A stretch of 64,000 bases of DNA from Pirellulales bacterium (GTDB taxonomy: Bacteria > Planctomycetota > Planctomycetia > Pirellulales > Lacipirellulaceae). The position numbers and the translations under genes are program-made. Below the pieces are notes generated by a model. That model was not told where the DNA came from. It saw nothing but the letters and a program-made list of their open reading frames with translations, and did no database searches. Location of the stretch: positions 1-64,000 of the forward strand of contig JAKVCB010000005.1 of the NCBI GenBank assembly GCA_022448345.1, given 5' to 3'. Of the stretch, positions 41,566-50,959 are shown piece after piece; the first letter of the stretch is position 1, and the number at the start of each line of letters is the position of its first letter.

Positions 41566-43887
41566 ATGAAAACTGCGAGGTTCACAGGCATGGAATCCGA
41601 TTTGCCTACGCGACACTTGAATACCGCCGATCACAGGTTGCCATCCTTTTCGCTGGCTTTGGTAGCTTGCTTGTTATGTGCAAACGGGGTGCGGGCCGAT
41701 GCCATTGAACCCAAATCGACCAACGATTTAGTTGGCTTGGACGCGAATCGCGGGTCTGATCCTTCAGACGCGCCCGAGTCGCTATCGGAAGCCGAGCAAC
41801 TGGGTCAATTAATTCGCGTACCTCTCCCGCTGACAGGCAATGCCGACTCCTACATCAAAAACGCGATTGAGCGCGCCATTGACACGTTGACAAGTTCCCC
41901 CCTGCCGGATGGTCGGCGGCCGGTCTTGTTGCTGGAGCTTTCTCCAGCGCGTCGCTCCGACGGACTGGGGATTGGCAGTGACTTCGAACGGGCTCAGTCA
42001 CTGGCCCGCTATCTCTCAACCCACCGCAATTTGGCGGCAGTCAAGACGGTAGCCTACGTTCCGCGGACGATTCAGGGACACGGTGTACTGGTTGCCATGG
42101 CGTGTGAGGAAATTGTCATGCATCCCAAAGCGGAATTGGGAGCGGCGGGTGCTGACGAAGATATGCGCGGGCCACTCGAACCGGTCATCCTCAGTTTGTA
42201 TCAGCAGATCGCCGCCGCTCGACGTACCATTCCCAAAGCGATAGCCCTGGCCATGCTCGACCCCCGTCTCGAGCTTCACAAAGTCGAGACCGAAGAGGCG
42301 ACTGAGTTTGTATTAGCCGACGGCGTGTCCCCGCTTGAGGAACACAAAACCGTGATTGCCGATGATATCCTGGTGCCAACCGGGGCGCTGGCTTCATTCA
42401 CGGGGAGCGAAGGCCGGCAATATGGATTCGTAAAGTACATTGTGGAAAACCGTGCCGCTTTGGCTCGCGTACTCGATCTCCCGGCGGAGGCGGTCAGAGA
42501 GGACATGTCCCTCGCCGGCGATTGGCGCCCGGTGATGATCAATATCGAGGGTCCGATCACGCCACGTTTGGTTGGCCAGGTTCAGACGTTGATCGCGATG
42601 GAAAAAGATCAGCGAGACGTCAATTGGATAGGTTTTCGTATTGATAGCGGGGGAGGTGCGTTGGAAGACTGCCTGGAATTGGCCGATACCATCGCATCGC
42701 AGGATGCCACCGAGACCCGTACCGTAGCCTACGTACCTGTCGAAGCCAGTGGTGGGGCAGCGCTGGTTGCCTTAGCTTGCGATCAGGTGGTGGTTCAACC
42801 AGCCGCCAGTCTGGGGCGTGTGGGGGCGGATCCGATCGACCGTGAGACGCTTGACGCCGCCGAGGCTCCCATCAGGGTGCTGGCCGAAGAGACCGATCAA
42901 ACCTGGTCGTTGTTAAGGGCATTCATCGATCCTCAGTTGGAAATCAACATTTACACCAACAAAAAGACAGGAGAGGCCGTTTTTTTTTCACCCCAGCAGG
43001 TCAAAGCCTTGCCCGATGCCAAGGATTGGCGAAAGGGGAATACGCTAACTCCCGCAGGAGAGCCTCTAACGCTAACGAGCCAGCGACTTCAGCAGTTAGG
43101 ACTGGTGGGTCAGGTGGTAGACAACTTTGATGAATTTAAAAAACTCTATCGACTGACGGAAGATCCCCGTGTTGCCAAACCGAACTGGGCGCTGGAATTG
43201 GTTGAAGCACTTGCTTCGCCTGGCCTGGCAATCATGTTGTTGGTTGTCGGTTTCTTGGGTATTTATTTAGAATTGCATTCTCCCGGTTTTGGGATTGGAG
43301 GCTTTGTTGCGGCGGTAGCTTTCATGCTATTTTTCTGGAGCAAATTTTTGCATGGTACTGCAACCTGGCTTGAGATATTGCTTTTCACGTGCGGCCTGTT
43401 CTTTTTGTTGCTGGAATTTTTTGTGTTGCCAGGCTTAGGTATTTTCGGAATTGGAGGTGCAGTGATGGTCATATTGTCCCTGCTTCTGGCCAGTCAAACT
43501 TTTGTCCTGCCACACAGCCAGGCCGACCTGGTTGAACTTCGTAATTCGCTGGCTGTCTTAGTTGGGGCTGGCGCAGGAATCCTGGTGCTCGTATTCACCT
43601 TGCGGTATTGGTTGCCTCGTGCGCCAATTCTCAACAAACTATTGCTCAATCCGCCGGAGAATGAAGAACTGACAGACCTCCAAAACCGTGAAAGCGTCGC
43701 CAACTTTTCCCATCTGGTGGGACAGAAGGGAACAGCAGCAACCGATCTTCTCCCGGCTGGCAAGGCCCAAATAGGCGATCAACTAGTCGACGTAATTGCC
43801 GATGGTGACATCATGGATCGAGGCCAGGCGGTCATGGTGACAATGGCTCGCGGAAATCGGATCATGGTTCGGGCCGTTGATTCTTAG
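41566..43887 (+). CDS. NfeD family protein with two ClpP-like domains and NfeD membrane/OB-fold tail
   Basis: Two ClpP-like blocks (HGVLVAMACEEIVMHPKAELGAAG; GGAALVALACDQVVVQPAASLGRVG), multiple TM helices, C-terminal GTAATDLLPAGKAQIGDQLVDVIADG. Confidence 0.85.
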   Translation: MKTARFTGMESDLPTRHLNTADHRLPSFSLALVACLLCANGVRADAIEPKSTNDLVGLDANRGSDPSDAPESLSEAEQLGQLIRVPLPLTGNADSYIKNAIERAIDTLTSSPLPDGRRPVLLLELSPARRSDGLGIGSDFERAQSLARYLSTHRNLAAVKTVAYVPRTIQGHGVLVAMACEEIVMHPKAELGAAGADEDMRGPLEPVILSLYQQIAAARRTIPKAIALAMLDPRLELHKVETEEATEFVLADGVSPLEEHKTVIADDILVPTGALASFTGSEGRQYGFVKYIVENRAALARVLDLPAEAVREDMSLAGDWRPVMINIEGPITPRLVGQVQTLIAMEKDQRDVNWIGFRIDSGGGALEDCLELADTIASQDATETRTVAYVPVEASGGAALVALACDQVVVQPAASLGRVGADPIDRETLDAAEAPIRVLAEETDQTWSLLRAFIDPQLEINIYTNKKTGEAVFFSPQQVKALPDAKDWRKGNTLTPAGEPLTLTSQRLQQLGLVGQVVDNFDEFKKLYRLTEDPRVAKPNWALELVEALASPGLAIMLLVVGFLGIYLELHSPGFGIGGFVAAVAFMLFFWSKFLHGTATWLEILLFTCGLFFLLLEFFVLPGLGIFGIGGAVMVILSLLLASQTFVLPHSQADLVELRNSLAVLVGAGAGILVLVFTLRYWLPRAPILNKLLLNPPENEELTDLQNRESVANFSHLVGQKGTAATDLLPAGKAQIGDQLVDVIADGDIMDRGQAVMVTMARGNRIMVRAVDS

Positions 43888-43986
43888 CGGGCATTAGCGA
43901 CCAGCCTCGGTCAATGAACAGGGATTCTTCTCGTAGCTGCTACGGGTTCCCGTCTGCAGGGGTAAAGATAGCCAGATTCCGAATTT

Positions 43987-44018
43987 AGCGGGCATGGCAC
44001 ATTCAGCGGGCATGGCAC
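43987..44018. repeat. 14-bp direct repeat pair
   Basis: AGCGGGCATGGCAC-attc-AGCGGGCATGGCAC; a further AGCGGGCAT lies near the preceding stop codon. Confidence 0.75.
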
Positions 44019-44080
44019 CAAGTCTGAAGGTACGCGTATAATGGGGTTGCAGAGACCACTATTTGCACCTTCGTACGAAT

Positions 44081-44677
44081 ATGAACGCGTTAGATCCCAT
44101 CGTCTGGTCAATTTTGCTGCTGGCTGCTGGCTGCGCTTTGGTCGTTTTGGAGGTATTCTTTCCTTCAGGAGGCTTTTTGGGCGTACTTTCATGCGCGGCC
44201 TTTGTGGCCGCCATCGGCATGGCATTTTATTACCACGGTACGATGGCCGGGATGGCGCTGCTATTGTTTTCTTCGATACTTGTACCGGTGGTTTTAGCTG
44301 TAGCTATTAAGTACTGGCCGATAACACCGATGGGAAGAGCTTTTCTGGGAGAGCCTCCCACCGAAGAGGAAGTGACACCAGAAGATCCGCGTCGCTCGCT
44401 AATCGGCCGCGTGGGAATTGCCCATTCAAAAATGCTTCCGGCCGGGGCGGTTCTTATCGAGAACCAATTGGTGGATGCCGTCAGTCAGGGGATGGCTATT
44501 GATCCCGATCAGTACGTTGTAGTGACCGAAGTGCGCGCCAACCGGGTGGTTGTCCGCCCGGCAAACGACCATGAGCGACCTGTTCATGAGGACCCTGATT
44601 CCTTGCTGTCGCGTCCAATTGAAGAACTGGGGATTGAAGAGCTTGATATCGATGGGCTGAACAATTCCCAAACATGA
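44081..44677 (+). CDS. NfeD-like membrane protein
   Basis: LEVFFPSGGFLGVLS, GRVGIAHSKMLPAGAVLIENQLVDAVSQG. Confidence 0.8.
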   Translation: MNALDPIVWSILLLAAGCALVVLEVFFPSGGFLGVLSCAAFVAAIGMAFYYHGTMAGMALLLFSSILVPVVLAVAIKYWPITPMGRAFLGEPPTEEEVTPEDPRRSLIGRVGIAHSKMLPAGAVLIENQLVDAVSQGMAIDPDQYVVVTEVRANRVVVRPANDHERPVHEDPDSLLSRPIEELGIEELDIDGLNNSQT

Positions 44678-44784
44678 CATAGCCAAAACTTGAATTGCGC
44701 GAAGATTTGAGGTACAAGAGTTAGGGTATCTGGTATTCGCCCGAATCGTTTTCGATGAGGTTGCAGCCGCAAGGTGAAATTCCC

Positions 44785-45810
44785 ATGTTTGAGCAACACA
44801 TGATCGCCATTGTTTTTGGATCACTGTTCATCATTTTTTGTTTGGTGATCCTGATTGTGTTTTCGCGATACTTCAGTTTGCTGGTTCAGTCCTGGACGAC
44901 CGGGGCAGGAATCGGAATTGCTGATTTGCTTCGCATGACGTTTCGCAAAGTCAATCCGACGCTGATCACCCGAAGTAAGATCATGGCCGTTCAAGCTGGT
45001 TTGCAAACCGACGAAGGGCTCACCACCAGGGCAATCGAGGCGCACTACTTGTCTGGGGGCAATGTTCCCCTGGTCATTCGTTCAATGATTGCGGCCCGCA
45101 AGGCAAAAATCATCGCCTTGACATTCAAACAGGCAGCGGCGATTGACCTGGCCGGTCGTAATATCCTCGAGGCCGTACAAACAAGTGTTTACCCCCGCGT
45201 AATCGATTGTCCGGCAAAAGAGGGCAAGCGACCATCGCTCGACGCAGTTGCCAAAGATGGAATTCAGCTCAAAGTGAAAGCTCGCGTCACCGTGCGGGCC
45301 AATCTTGACCAGCTGATTGGCGGGGCAACTGAAGAAACAATCATCGCTCGCGTTGGCGAGGGAATCGTCAGTGCCATTGGTTCCTCGACGACCCATGCCG
45401 ATGTACTGGAGAACCCGGATCGGATTTCGAAAGCTGTTTTGGCTCGTCGGCTCGACTCGCAAACCGCCTTCGAGATTGTATCGATCGATATCGCGGACAT
45501 TGACGTGGGAGACAACATTGGGGCGCGACTGCTGGCAGATCAGGCCGAGGCGGATACACGCGTCGCACGTGCCAAAGCCGAAGGGCGGCGGGCCATGGCC
45601 GTTTCGAAAGAGCAAGAAAACATTGCCGCGATCGAAGAGAATCGCGCAAAGTTGGTGGAAGCCGAAGCCGAGGTTCCCAAGGCAATGGCCGATGCATTTC
45701 GAGCTGGCAAACTCGGCATCCTCGATTACTACCGATTGCAGAATGTACAGGCCGATACTGAAATGCGCGGTGCAATTGCTGGCTCCAGTAATACGGCCAA
45801 TACCAAGTAA
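44785..45810 (+). CDS. floA: Flotillin-like protein FloA
   Basis: [60 protein letters not shown] is characteristic of FloA/YqfA. Confidence 0.93.
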   Translation: MFEQHMIAIVFGSLFIIFCLVILIVFSRYFSLLVQSWTTGAGIGIADLLRMTFRKVNPTLITRSKIMAVQAGLQTDEGLTTRAIEAHYLSGGNVPLVIRSMIAARKAKIIALTFKQAAAIDLAGRNILEAVQTSVYPRVIDCPAKEGKRPSLDAVAKDGIQLKVKARVTVRANLDQLIGGATEETIIARVGEGIVSAIGSSTTHADVLENPDRISKAVLARRLDSQTAFEIVSIDIADIDVGDNIGARLLADQAEADTRVARAKAEGRRAMAVSKEQENIAAIEENRAKLVEAEAEVPKAMADAFRAGKLGILDYYRLQNVQADTEMRGAIAGSSNTANTK

Positions 45811-45927
45811 ACCGTCGGATAAGGGTCAACGGTTTACTCCGACCCGGGTCACCGCTGGAAAACAGCAATCGAGGGTGGCAAGCAGGCATGGAAGTCACTC
45901 AAGAGAAACGTTAGCGATTACACGACG

Positions 45928-46692
45928 ATGCCCAACATTGTTTGCTTACCCCCATTGGCCGCGCTAGACAACATCCTTAGTGTGGTGGTCCCACTACTTT
46001 TTCTGGTCTTTTGGGTCTTGGGACAAATGGGTGAGGCCAAGAAGAAGGCAGCTGCGAAGGCCGAAGCCCGCAAACGTCACCACCAACCTGTCGCGCCTGG
46101 CCAGGAGGTTCAGCTGCCGAAAAAGACTGGGCCGGCACATGCCGATCAAGCCGATTCGCTTCGACAACAGGTCGAAGCGATGCTCCACGAGGCTAGTTTT
46201 GGTCCTGCCGAACGGCCAGGCGATTCGCCCCTTGCTCCACCGGCGGCCCCCGTTTCGGCTGGTCGCGATTCCACCATTGAAGTGCTGGTTGATGAGGATC
46301 CAGCAACGATTGCAGTGGCTCCGTTTGATTCAGCTCGTCGAAAGGCAGATACCCGATTGTCTCGGATTGAGCCAATCGTTGATCCAGAAAATCCTGAACC
46401 GCTTGCTGAACAAGTGGCGCAATCGGTCAATACGGAACGGTTGGCCGAACAGGCTTCACGCGTGGGAGACGAGATCGTCCTCGCCGAGAATAAATTTGAA
46501 TCAAGAGTTGAGGAAAAATTTGCCCAAGATTTGGGAACTTTGAAGGATACGCATCGCGAGGGTGCTTACGAGCAACGTACCTACGAGAATCTTGTAGCAG
46601 GTCGCCTGGCTTCGCTGTTGACGAGTCCGGAAGGCATTCGCGAGGCGATGATTCTGAGTGAGATTCTCAACCGGCCGGTCGACCGATGGTAA
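45928..46692 (+). CDS. Hypothetical protein with one TM helix and charged tail
   Basis: 254-aa ORF, N-terminal TM ILSVVVPLLFLVFWVLGQM; co-directional with floA. Confidence 0.6.
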   Translation: MPNIVCLPPLAALDNILSVVVPLLFLVFWVLGQMGEAKKKAAAKAEARKRHHQPVAPGQEVQLPKKTGPAHADQADSLRQQVEAMLHEASFGPAERPGDSPLAPPAAPVSAGRDSTIEVLVDEDPATIAVAPFDSARRKADTRLSRIEPIVDPENPEPLAEQVAQSVNTERLAEQASRVGDEIVLAENKFESRVEEKFAQDLGTLKDTHREGAYEQRTYENLVAGRLASLLTSPEGIREAMILSEILNRPVDRW

Positions 46693-46796
46693 ACGGAGTG
46701 CAATGACCGTTGCGGTATCACACGTTGGGGAAACATGTCCGCAAGCTTGGCGCTGAATAGCACCAGATCACCAAGAAAATTTGGGGAAGGTCATCC

Positions 46797-47015
46797 ATGC
46801 CGTTGTACGAATACCATTGTTCAGGATGTGATCAGACGTTGGAGTTGTTGGTGCGTACTACCGAACCCCCAAAATGTTCCAAGTGCGGCGGAGAGCAGCT
46901 GATACGACTTTTAAGCGTGGTTGCTGCGCCTACCAGAAGTTCTGCCGGCCCGTGCGAAATAGAGCCTCCCCGCGGATCGTGCGGTACGGGCTGTGGGTGC
47001 TTTCCGGACGGCTGA
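46797..47015 (+). CDS. FmdB-type zinc ribbon protein
   Basis: MPLYEYHCSGCDQTLELL...PPKCSKCGG. Confidence 0.8.
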   Translation: MPLYEYHCSGCDQTLELLVRTTEPPKCSKCGGEQLIRLLSVVAAPTRSSAGPCEIEPPRGSCGTGCGCFPDG

Positions 47016-47306
47016 TATTCGTCAAAACATGGCAACTTGGTGCGATCCCTACCAACAGCCTGTTAAGACCCCTACAACTGGACTTTCTGGCTCGTGAGGA
47101 GTCGCAAAATTGACGCTTTGCGTTAGCTTTGCGTATACTAAAGAGACCCTTGTCAGGAATGTGGATTTCGTTGGTTTGATGCGTGTTTTGGATGAAGCGG
47201 CTCGCCGGCAGTCTTCGCTGTCGAAGGGATCCCAACGTGAAATCAGCGAGAGTTGTCCTGAAGCGAATTATCTTTCCGATTGTGTGTGATTATCCCCGCG
47301 TGAGCC

Positions 47307-47828
47307 ATGAGTTTTTTCGGCAAGCTGTTGATATCAATCGTGCTGTTCATGAGCATCCTGCTGATGACCTTGGGTCTTGTCGTGAACCGTACCCATCACA
47401 ATTTGAAGGATGAGAGAGACGATTTGAAGACACAAGTCGATGCTGCCCGGAACACCTATGAGGAACTGGTGGCAGAACATAAACAGCTGGACAATGAATT
47501 GCAGCGGGAGCAGGTGGCAGTTGTAAACCAGTTACGCAAACTGGAGCATGAGCGAGTTACCCTGATCGGTCGGAATGAGGCCCTGGAGCAAAATCTGCAG
47601 GCCTTGACCGATGTGCGCCGCGAGAAGACTGCCGAGGTATTGGCAGTGCAAGAGAGAAACAATCGTCTGGCTGATCAAGTCGACGATTTGCGAAGCGAAA
47701 TCAAGACCAATCAACAGGCCCGCGATCAGGCGTTTATCGCCGTTGTACAAACAACCGAGGAGTTGCACCAGTTGCAGGGACAACTGGAGCACACCTTGGA
47801 ACGAAATAGTGACCTTAACGAGGACTAA
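47307..47828 (+). CDS. Membrane-anchored coiled-coil protein
   Basis: N-terminal TM then long coiled coil; similar layout to the next ORF. Confidence 0.7.
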   Translation: MSFFGKLLISIVLFMSILLMTLGLVVNRTHHNLKDERDDLKTQVDAARNTYEELVAEHKQLDNELQREQVAVVNQLRKLEHERVTLIGRNEALEQNLQALTDVRREKTAEVLAVQERNNRLADQVDDLRSEIKTNQQARDQAFIAVVQTTEELHQLQGQLEHTLERNSDLNED

Positions 47829-47851
47829 CCCGCAACCCGCGGAGGCAATCC

Positions 47852-48691
47852 ATGAATCTCATCGGCAAAATCCTGGTACTCCTCATTGTGATCATGTGCA
47901 TTGTGTTCATGGGGCTGGCGATGACAGTTTATTCATCACACCAGAACTGGAAAAACGAAGCAAACATCTTTGAAGACAAGTTCAACGAAAAACTGTCGCA
48001 GCTTAATAAGGCCCAAGCTGCTTTTGATCGCAAAGAGAGTGAGTTGAGCGCCAATTTGGAGGCAGTCCAACAGCAAATTCGCAAGCTCGAAAGTGAGCGG
48101 ACCATGCTTGTTGATCGTAATGTTGGTATTCAGGCTGAACTTGATCAACTCAAGCAGCAGAGCCGCGATCGCATTGCCGCCGTGGCCGCAACGCAACAAA
48201 ACAACGATCGCCTGATCAAAGAAGTGACTGGGCAACGCAAGACACTTCGTGACAATCAGCAGGCCCGCGACAAAGATTTTGGGGTGATGCTCGATGCCAA
48301 GGAGTCTCAGGATCAAACCCAAGGCGAACTGAACATTGTACGAGCCCAAAATCAAGCGATCACCAGACAAGTCGCAAGAATGTCCAAATTATTACGTGCC
48401 AATGGCCTTGATCCGGGCCTCGACCCCGATTTCTTGATGGAGCCTTCTGATGGGGTTGTATCTGCGGTGCGTCGCAAGGGCCCCACACAGTTAATCGAGG
48501 TGACAATCGGAGCCGACGATGGACTGCAGGCAGGCCACACGGTCGAGGTCTTTCGTGGATCCAAATACCTGGGCCGCGCTGAAATTATCAGTACCTCGCC
48601 AGACCGGGCGATTGGTAAACTTGACCGACGTTTTCTTCAAGGACAGATTCAGGAGGGGGACCGTGTCGCAACCCGACTTAAGCTCAGCTAA
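47852..48691 (+). CDS. Membrane-anchored coiled-coil protein with C-terminal beta domain
   Basis: MNLIGKILVLLIVIMCIVFMGLAMTVYSSHQNW..., long coiled coil, GVVSAVRRKGPTQLIEVTIGADDGLQAGHTVEVFRGSKYLGRAEI. Confidence 0.75.
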   Translation: MNLIGKILVLLIVIMCIVFMGLAMTVYSSHQNWKNEANIFEDKFNEKLSQLNKAQAAFDRKESELSANLEAVQQQIRKLESERTMLVDRNVGIQAELDQLKQQSRDRIAAVAATQQNNDRLIKEVTGQRKTLRDNQQARDKDFGVMLDAKESQDQTQGELNIVRAQNQAITRQVARMSKLLRANGLDPGLDPDFLMEPSDGVVSAVRRKGPTQLIEVTIGADDGLQAGHTVEVFRGSKYLGRAEIISTSPDRAIGKLDRRFLQGQIQEGDRVATRLKLS

Positions 48692-48887
48692 TCCACCCGG
48701 TGTTTTAAGGTCAAAACCAAAGACATCCATCTACACCATGTTGCTGTTGTTGGCATTGCTGGCGCTGCTTTTGGGTTGTCTCTTCCTGTATCTGGAGATC
48801 AACCAATATGGTGGTTTTGGGGCGGTAAAAGGAAAAGTTTCGAGCTTGATCCCCCCCGTCACACACGTCGTTGATTTCCTGGTATAA
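48663..48887 (+). CDS. Small single-pass membrane protein
   Basis: GTG start inside the 3' end of the previous CDS; MSQPDLSSANPPGVLRSKPKTSIYTMLLLLALLALLLGCLFLYLEINQYGGFG. Confidence 0.6.
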   Translation: MSQPDLSSANPPGVLRSKPKTSIYTMLLLLALLALLLGCLFLYLEINQYGGFGAVKGKVSSLIPPVTHVVDFLV

Positions 48888-48937
48888 ACTGCGGGAAGCT
48901 TTCGGTGTGCTGCGACATGCCTTGTCCAAGCGGCTAA

Positions 48938-49441
48938 TCATTCAGCATCAGAAGCGTCGCGTGCCCCGAGTTCCCGATCTAGATCCAATAAGGCAGCGGG
49001 ATCTTCCTTGATCATTTCGAACTTATGGACGATGTCACGGGCAGCCTTTTCCTCATCGACCTGCTCTTGAACAAACCATTCCAGCTCGACGAGTGCAGCA
49101 AATGCCTTCTCTTTAAACGCGAGTTCGTAGAGCGCGTCAATCTGGTTGGTAACAACCTTCTCCTGTTCAAGCGCTTGGACGAAAACATTAGGGATGGAAT
49201 CGAAATCAATGGCAGGTTGTGCAATCGGGCTTAATTCAACGCGGCCGTTACGAGCAATTAAAAAGTCGTACAAACGCATTGCGTGGTTGTACTCCTCCTG
49301 GCTCTGAATTCGCATCCATGATGCAGCTCCTGCGAATTGTTTGTGCTCACAATAAGCCGACATGCTGAGGTAACTGTACGAAGAGTAGAGTTCGTTGTTA
49401 ATTTGCTCGTTAATGGCATCTTGTATTATCTGGTTAAGCAT
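48938..49441 (-). CDS. Ferritin (non-haem, FtnA-type)
   Basis: NEQINNELYSSYSYLSMSAYCEHKQFAGAASWMRIQSQEEYNHAMRLYDFL. Confidence 0.95.
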   Translation of the reverse strand: MLNQIIQDAINEQINNELYSSYSYLSMSAYCEHKQFAGAASWMRIQSQEEYNHAMRLYDFLIARNGRVELSPIAQPAIDFDSIPNVFVQALEQEKVVTNQIDALYELAFKEKAFAALVELEWFVQEQVDEEKAARDIVHKFEMIKEDPAALLDLDRELGARDASDAE

Positions 49442-49595
49442 GGTGTTGGTTCCTTTTTTGGGCGATGCAACAAATCAAGAAAGCGGAACCACTGCAGGGT
49501 TCCTTTCATAAAGTATAGTCGACAGGAATTGTCTGACACCTAATGGTTTGTCCACACAAAAGAAAGACTCGCGAATAGTGGTCACGAGTCCCAAT

Positions 49596-49635
49596 CTCAA
49601 CTCAATCTCAAGAGATCTCTCGAGATTGAGTTGAG
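49596..49635. repeat. 40-bp near-perfect inverted repeat
   Basis: CTCAACTCAATCTC-A-AGAGATCTCT-C-GAGATTGAGTTGAG: perfect 14-bp arms around a palindromic core; lies 3' of the tRNA gene. Confidence 0.85.
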
Positions 49636-49702
49636 AGGGATTCAACCTCACCTTGCTCTCGCCTGACGAATCAACTCGATATCCGACAGGTCAGCTTTCC
49701 AG

Positions 49703-49786
49703 TGGGCCCGACTGGAGTCGAACCAGCACGCCCTTACGGGCACATGCCCCTCAAGCATGCGCGTCTGCCTATTCCGCCACGGGCCC
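49703..49786 (-). tRNA. tRNA-Leu (anticodon GAG)
   Basis: RC: GGGCCCGTGGCGGAATAGGCAGACGCGCATGCTTGAGGGGCATGTGCCCGTAAGGGCGTGCTGGTTCGACTCCAGTCGGGCCCA; 7-bp acceptor stem, anticodon loop TTGAGGG, long variable arm, GGTTCGACTCC T-arm, no encoded CCA. Confidence 0.95.
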
Positions 49787-49832
49787 AGTTGGAATGGTCC
49801 TGGGGGGTGATAGGTGGACACACTTCCCCAGA

Positions 49833-49849
49833 ACCGTCATTTTGACGGT
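49833..49849. repeat. Hairpin
   Basis: ACCGTCA-ttt-TGACGGT, perfect 7-bp stem. Confidence 0.6.
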
Positions 49850-49880
49850 CATCTGCGGCTCGTCAACTGGCTATTTGCTT

Positions 49881-49897
49881 TCGAGAATGGTTCTCGA
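49881..49897. repeat. Hairpin
   Basis: TCGAGAA-tgg-TTCTCGA, perfect 7-bp stem. Confidence 0.6.
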
Positions 49898-50027
49898 TAG
49901 TCTCCTCACTCAGAGCAGGCCTGCCGAGGGTGACGGGACACTTCCCTGAAAACCAGGATCAGGGGATGATAGGCAAAGGCATAGCCCTGAAATTAAGTGG
50001 ATTGCCAGATTGTTTGAGGATCGGAGT

Positions 50028-50912
50028 ATGGGACCAAATTCAGGCCAGATACGCATCGCCGCAGTCGACATTGGAAACAGTCGCGTCCAATGTGGATTCT
50101 TCGATTCGTTCCGTGGATGCGTGGCAGAGGCCCAAAGTCGGGTGTTACCGATTGCAGCCTCTGGATTGCTTCAGCCAGCCAGCAGCCTGGAACTGACCCT
50201 TTCGTCGCAGAACAGGTTTGCCGAAGACAAACTCCGGCACTGGTATGAGGAATTGTGCCTGGAGCCCTTTGATTGGTTCGTTGCCAGTGTAAATCGTCCT
50301 GCGGATGATTATTTTCAGCGGGTCATTGCCGAATTGGGGGATCAAAGTGGTGGCCGACACCGAATTCACGACGTCTCACATCGCGACATTACGATTCCGC
50401 TCAAGGTGCCATTCCCCGAGCGAGTCGGTATCGACCGCTTACTTGCAGCGACGGCGGCTAACCAATTGCGGACCGATGACGGACCGATTGTAGTTGTTGA
50501 CCACGGCACCGCGATGACGGTCGATTTGGTCGACGCGACAGGGGCATTTGTGGGAGGAGCGATTTTGCCAGGTATCGCAATGGGTGCCCATGCCCTTGCG
50601 GAGGGGACGGATGCTTTGCCGTTGGTGTCTTCCGCCAAAACTTCTGAGGTTCCCCCGCCGATCGGAACCGAAACCGAATCCGCTATTCAGTCAGGTTTGT
50701 ACTGGGCTGCAGTTGGCGCTATCCGCTCAATTGTCGAGCAGATTGCGCAGAGTCAAACCAAACCCCCCATGGTTTGTCTCACTGGCGGCATTCACGTTCC
50801 ACTGGCAGAAAACTTGACTCAGATGACGGGACTTGAAGTACGGTACGTACCCCAGATGGTACTGGCGGGTATTGCGCTAGTAGCGGGCGACCGACATGGT
50901 GGGATCAAGTGA
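50028..50912 (+). CDS. coaX: Type III pantothenate kinase
   Basis: IAAVDIGNSRVQCGFFD, PERVGIDRLLAATAA, VVDHGTAMTVDLVD, GGAILPGIAMGAHALAEGTDALP. Confidence 0.93.
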   Translation: MGPNSGQIRIAAVDIGNSRVQCGFFDSFRGCVAEAQSRVLPIAASGLLQPASSLELTLSSQNRFAEDKLRHWYEELCLEPFDWFVASVNRPADDYFQRVIAELGDQSGGRHRIHDVSHRDITIPLKVPFPERVGIDRLLAATAANQLRTDDGPIVVVDHGTAMTVDLVDATGAFVGGAILPGIAMGAHALAEGTDALPLVSSAKTSEVPPPIGTETESAIQSGLYWAAVGAIRSIVEQIAQSQTKPPMVCLTGGIHVPLAENLTQMTGLEVRYVPQMVLAGIALVAGDRHGGIK

Positions 50913-50959
50913 TCAGGGGATTGCTTCGCTGGAAATGGCGACTTGATGTCGAGTACTGA

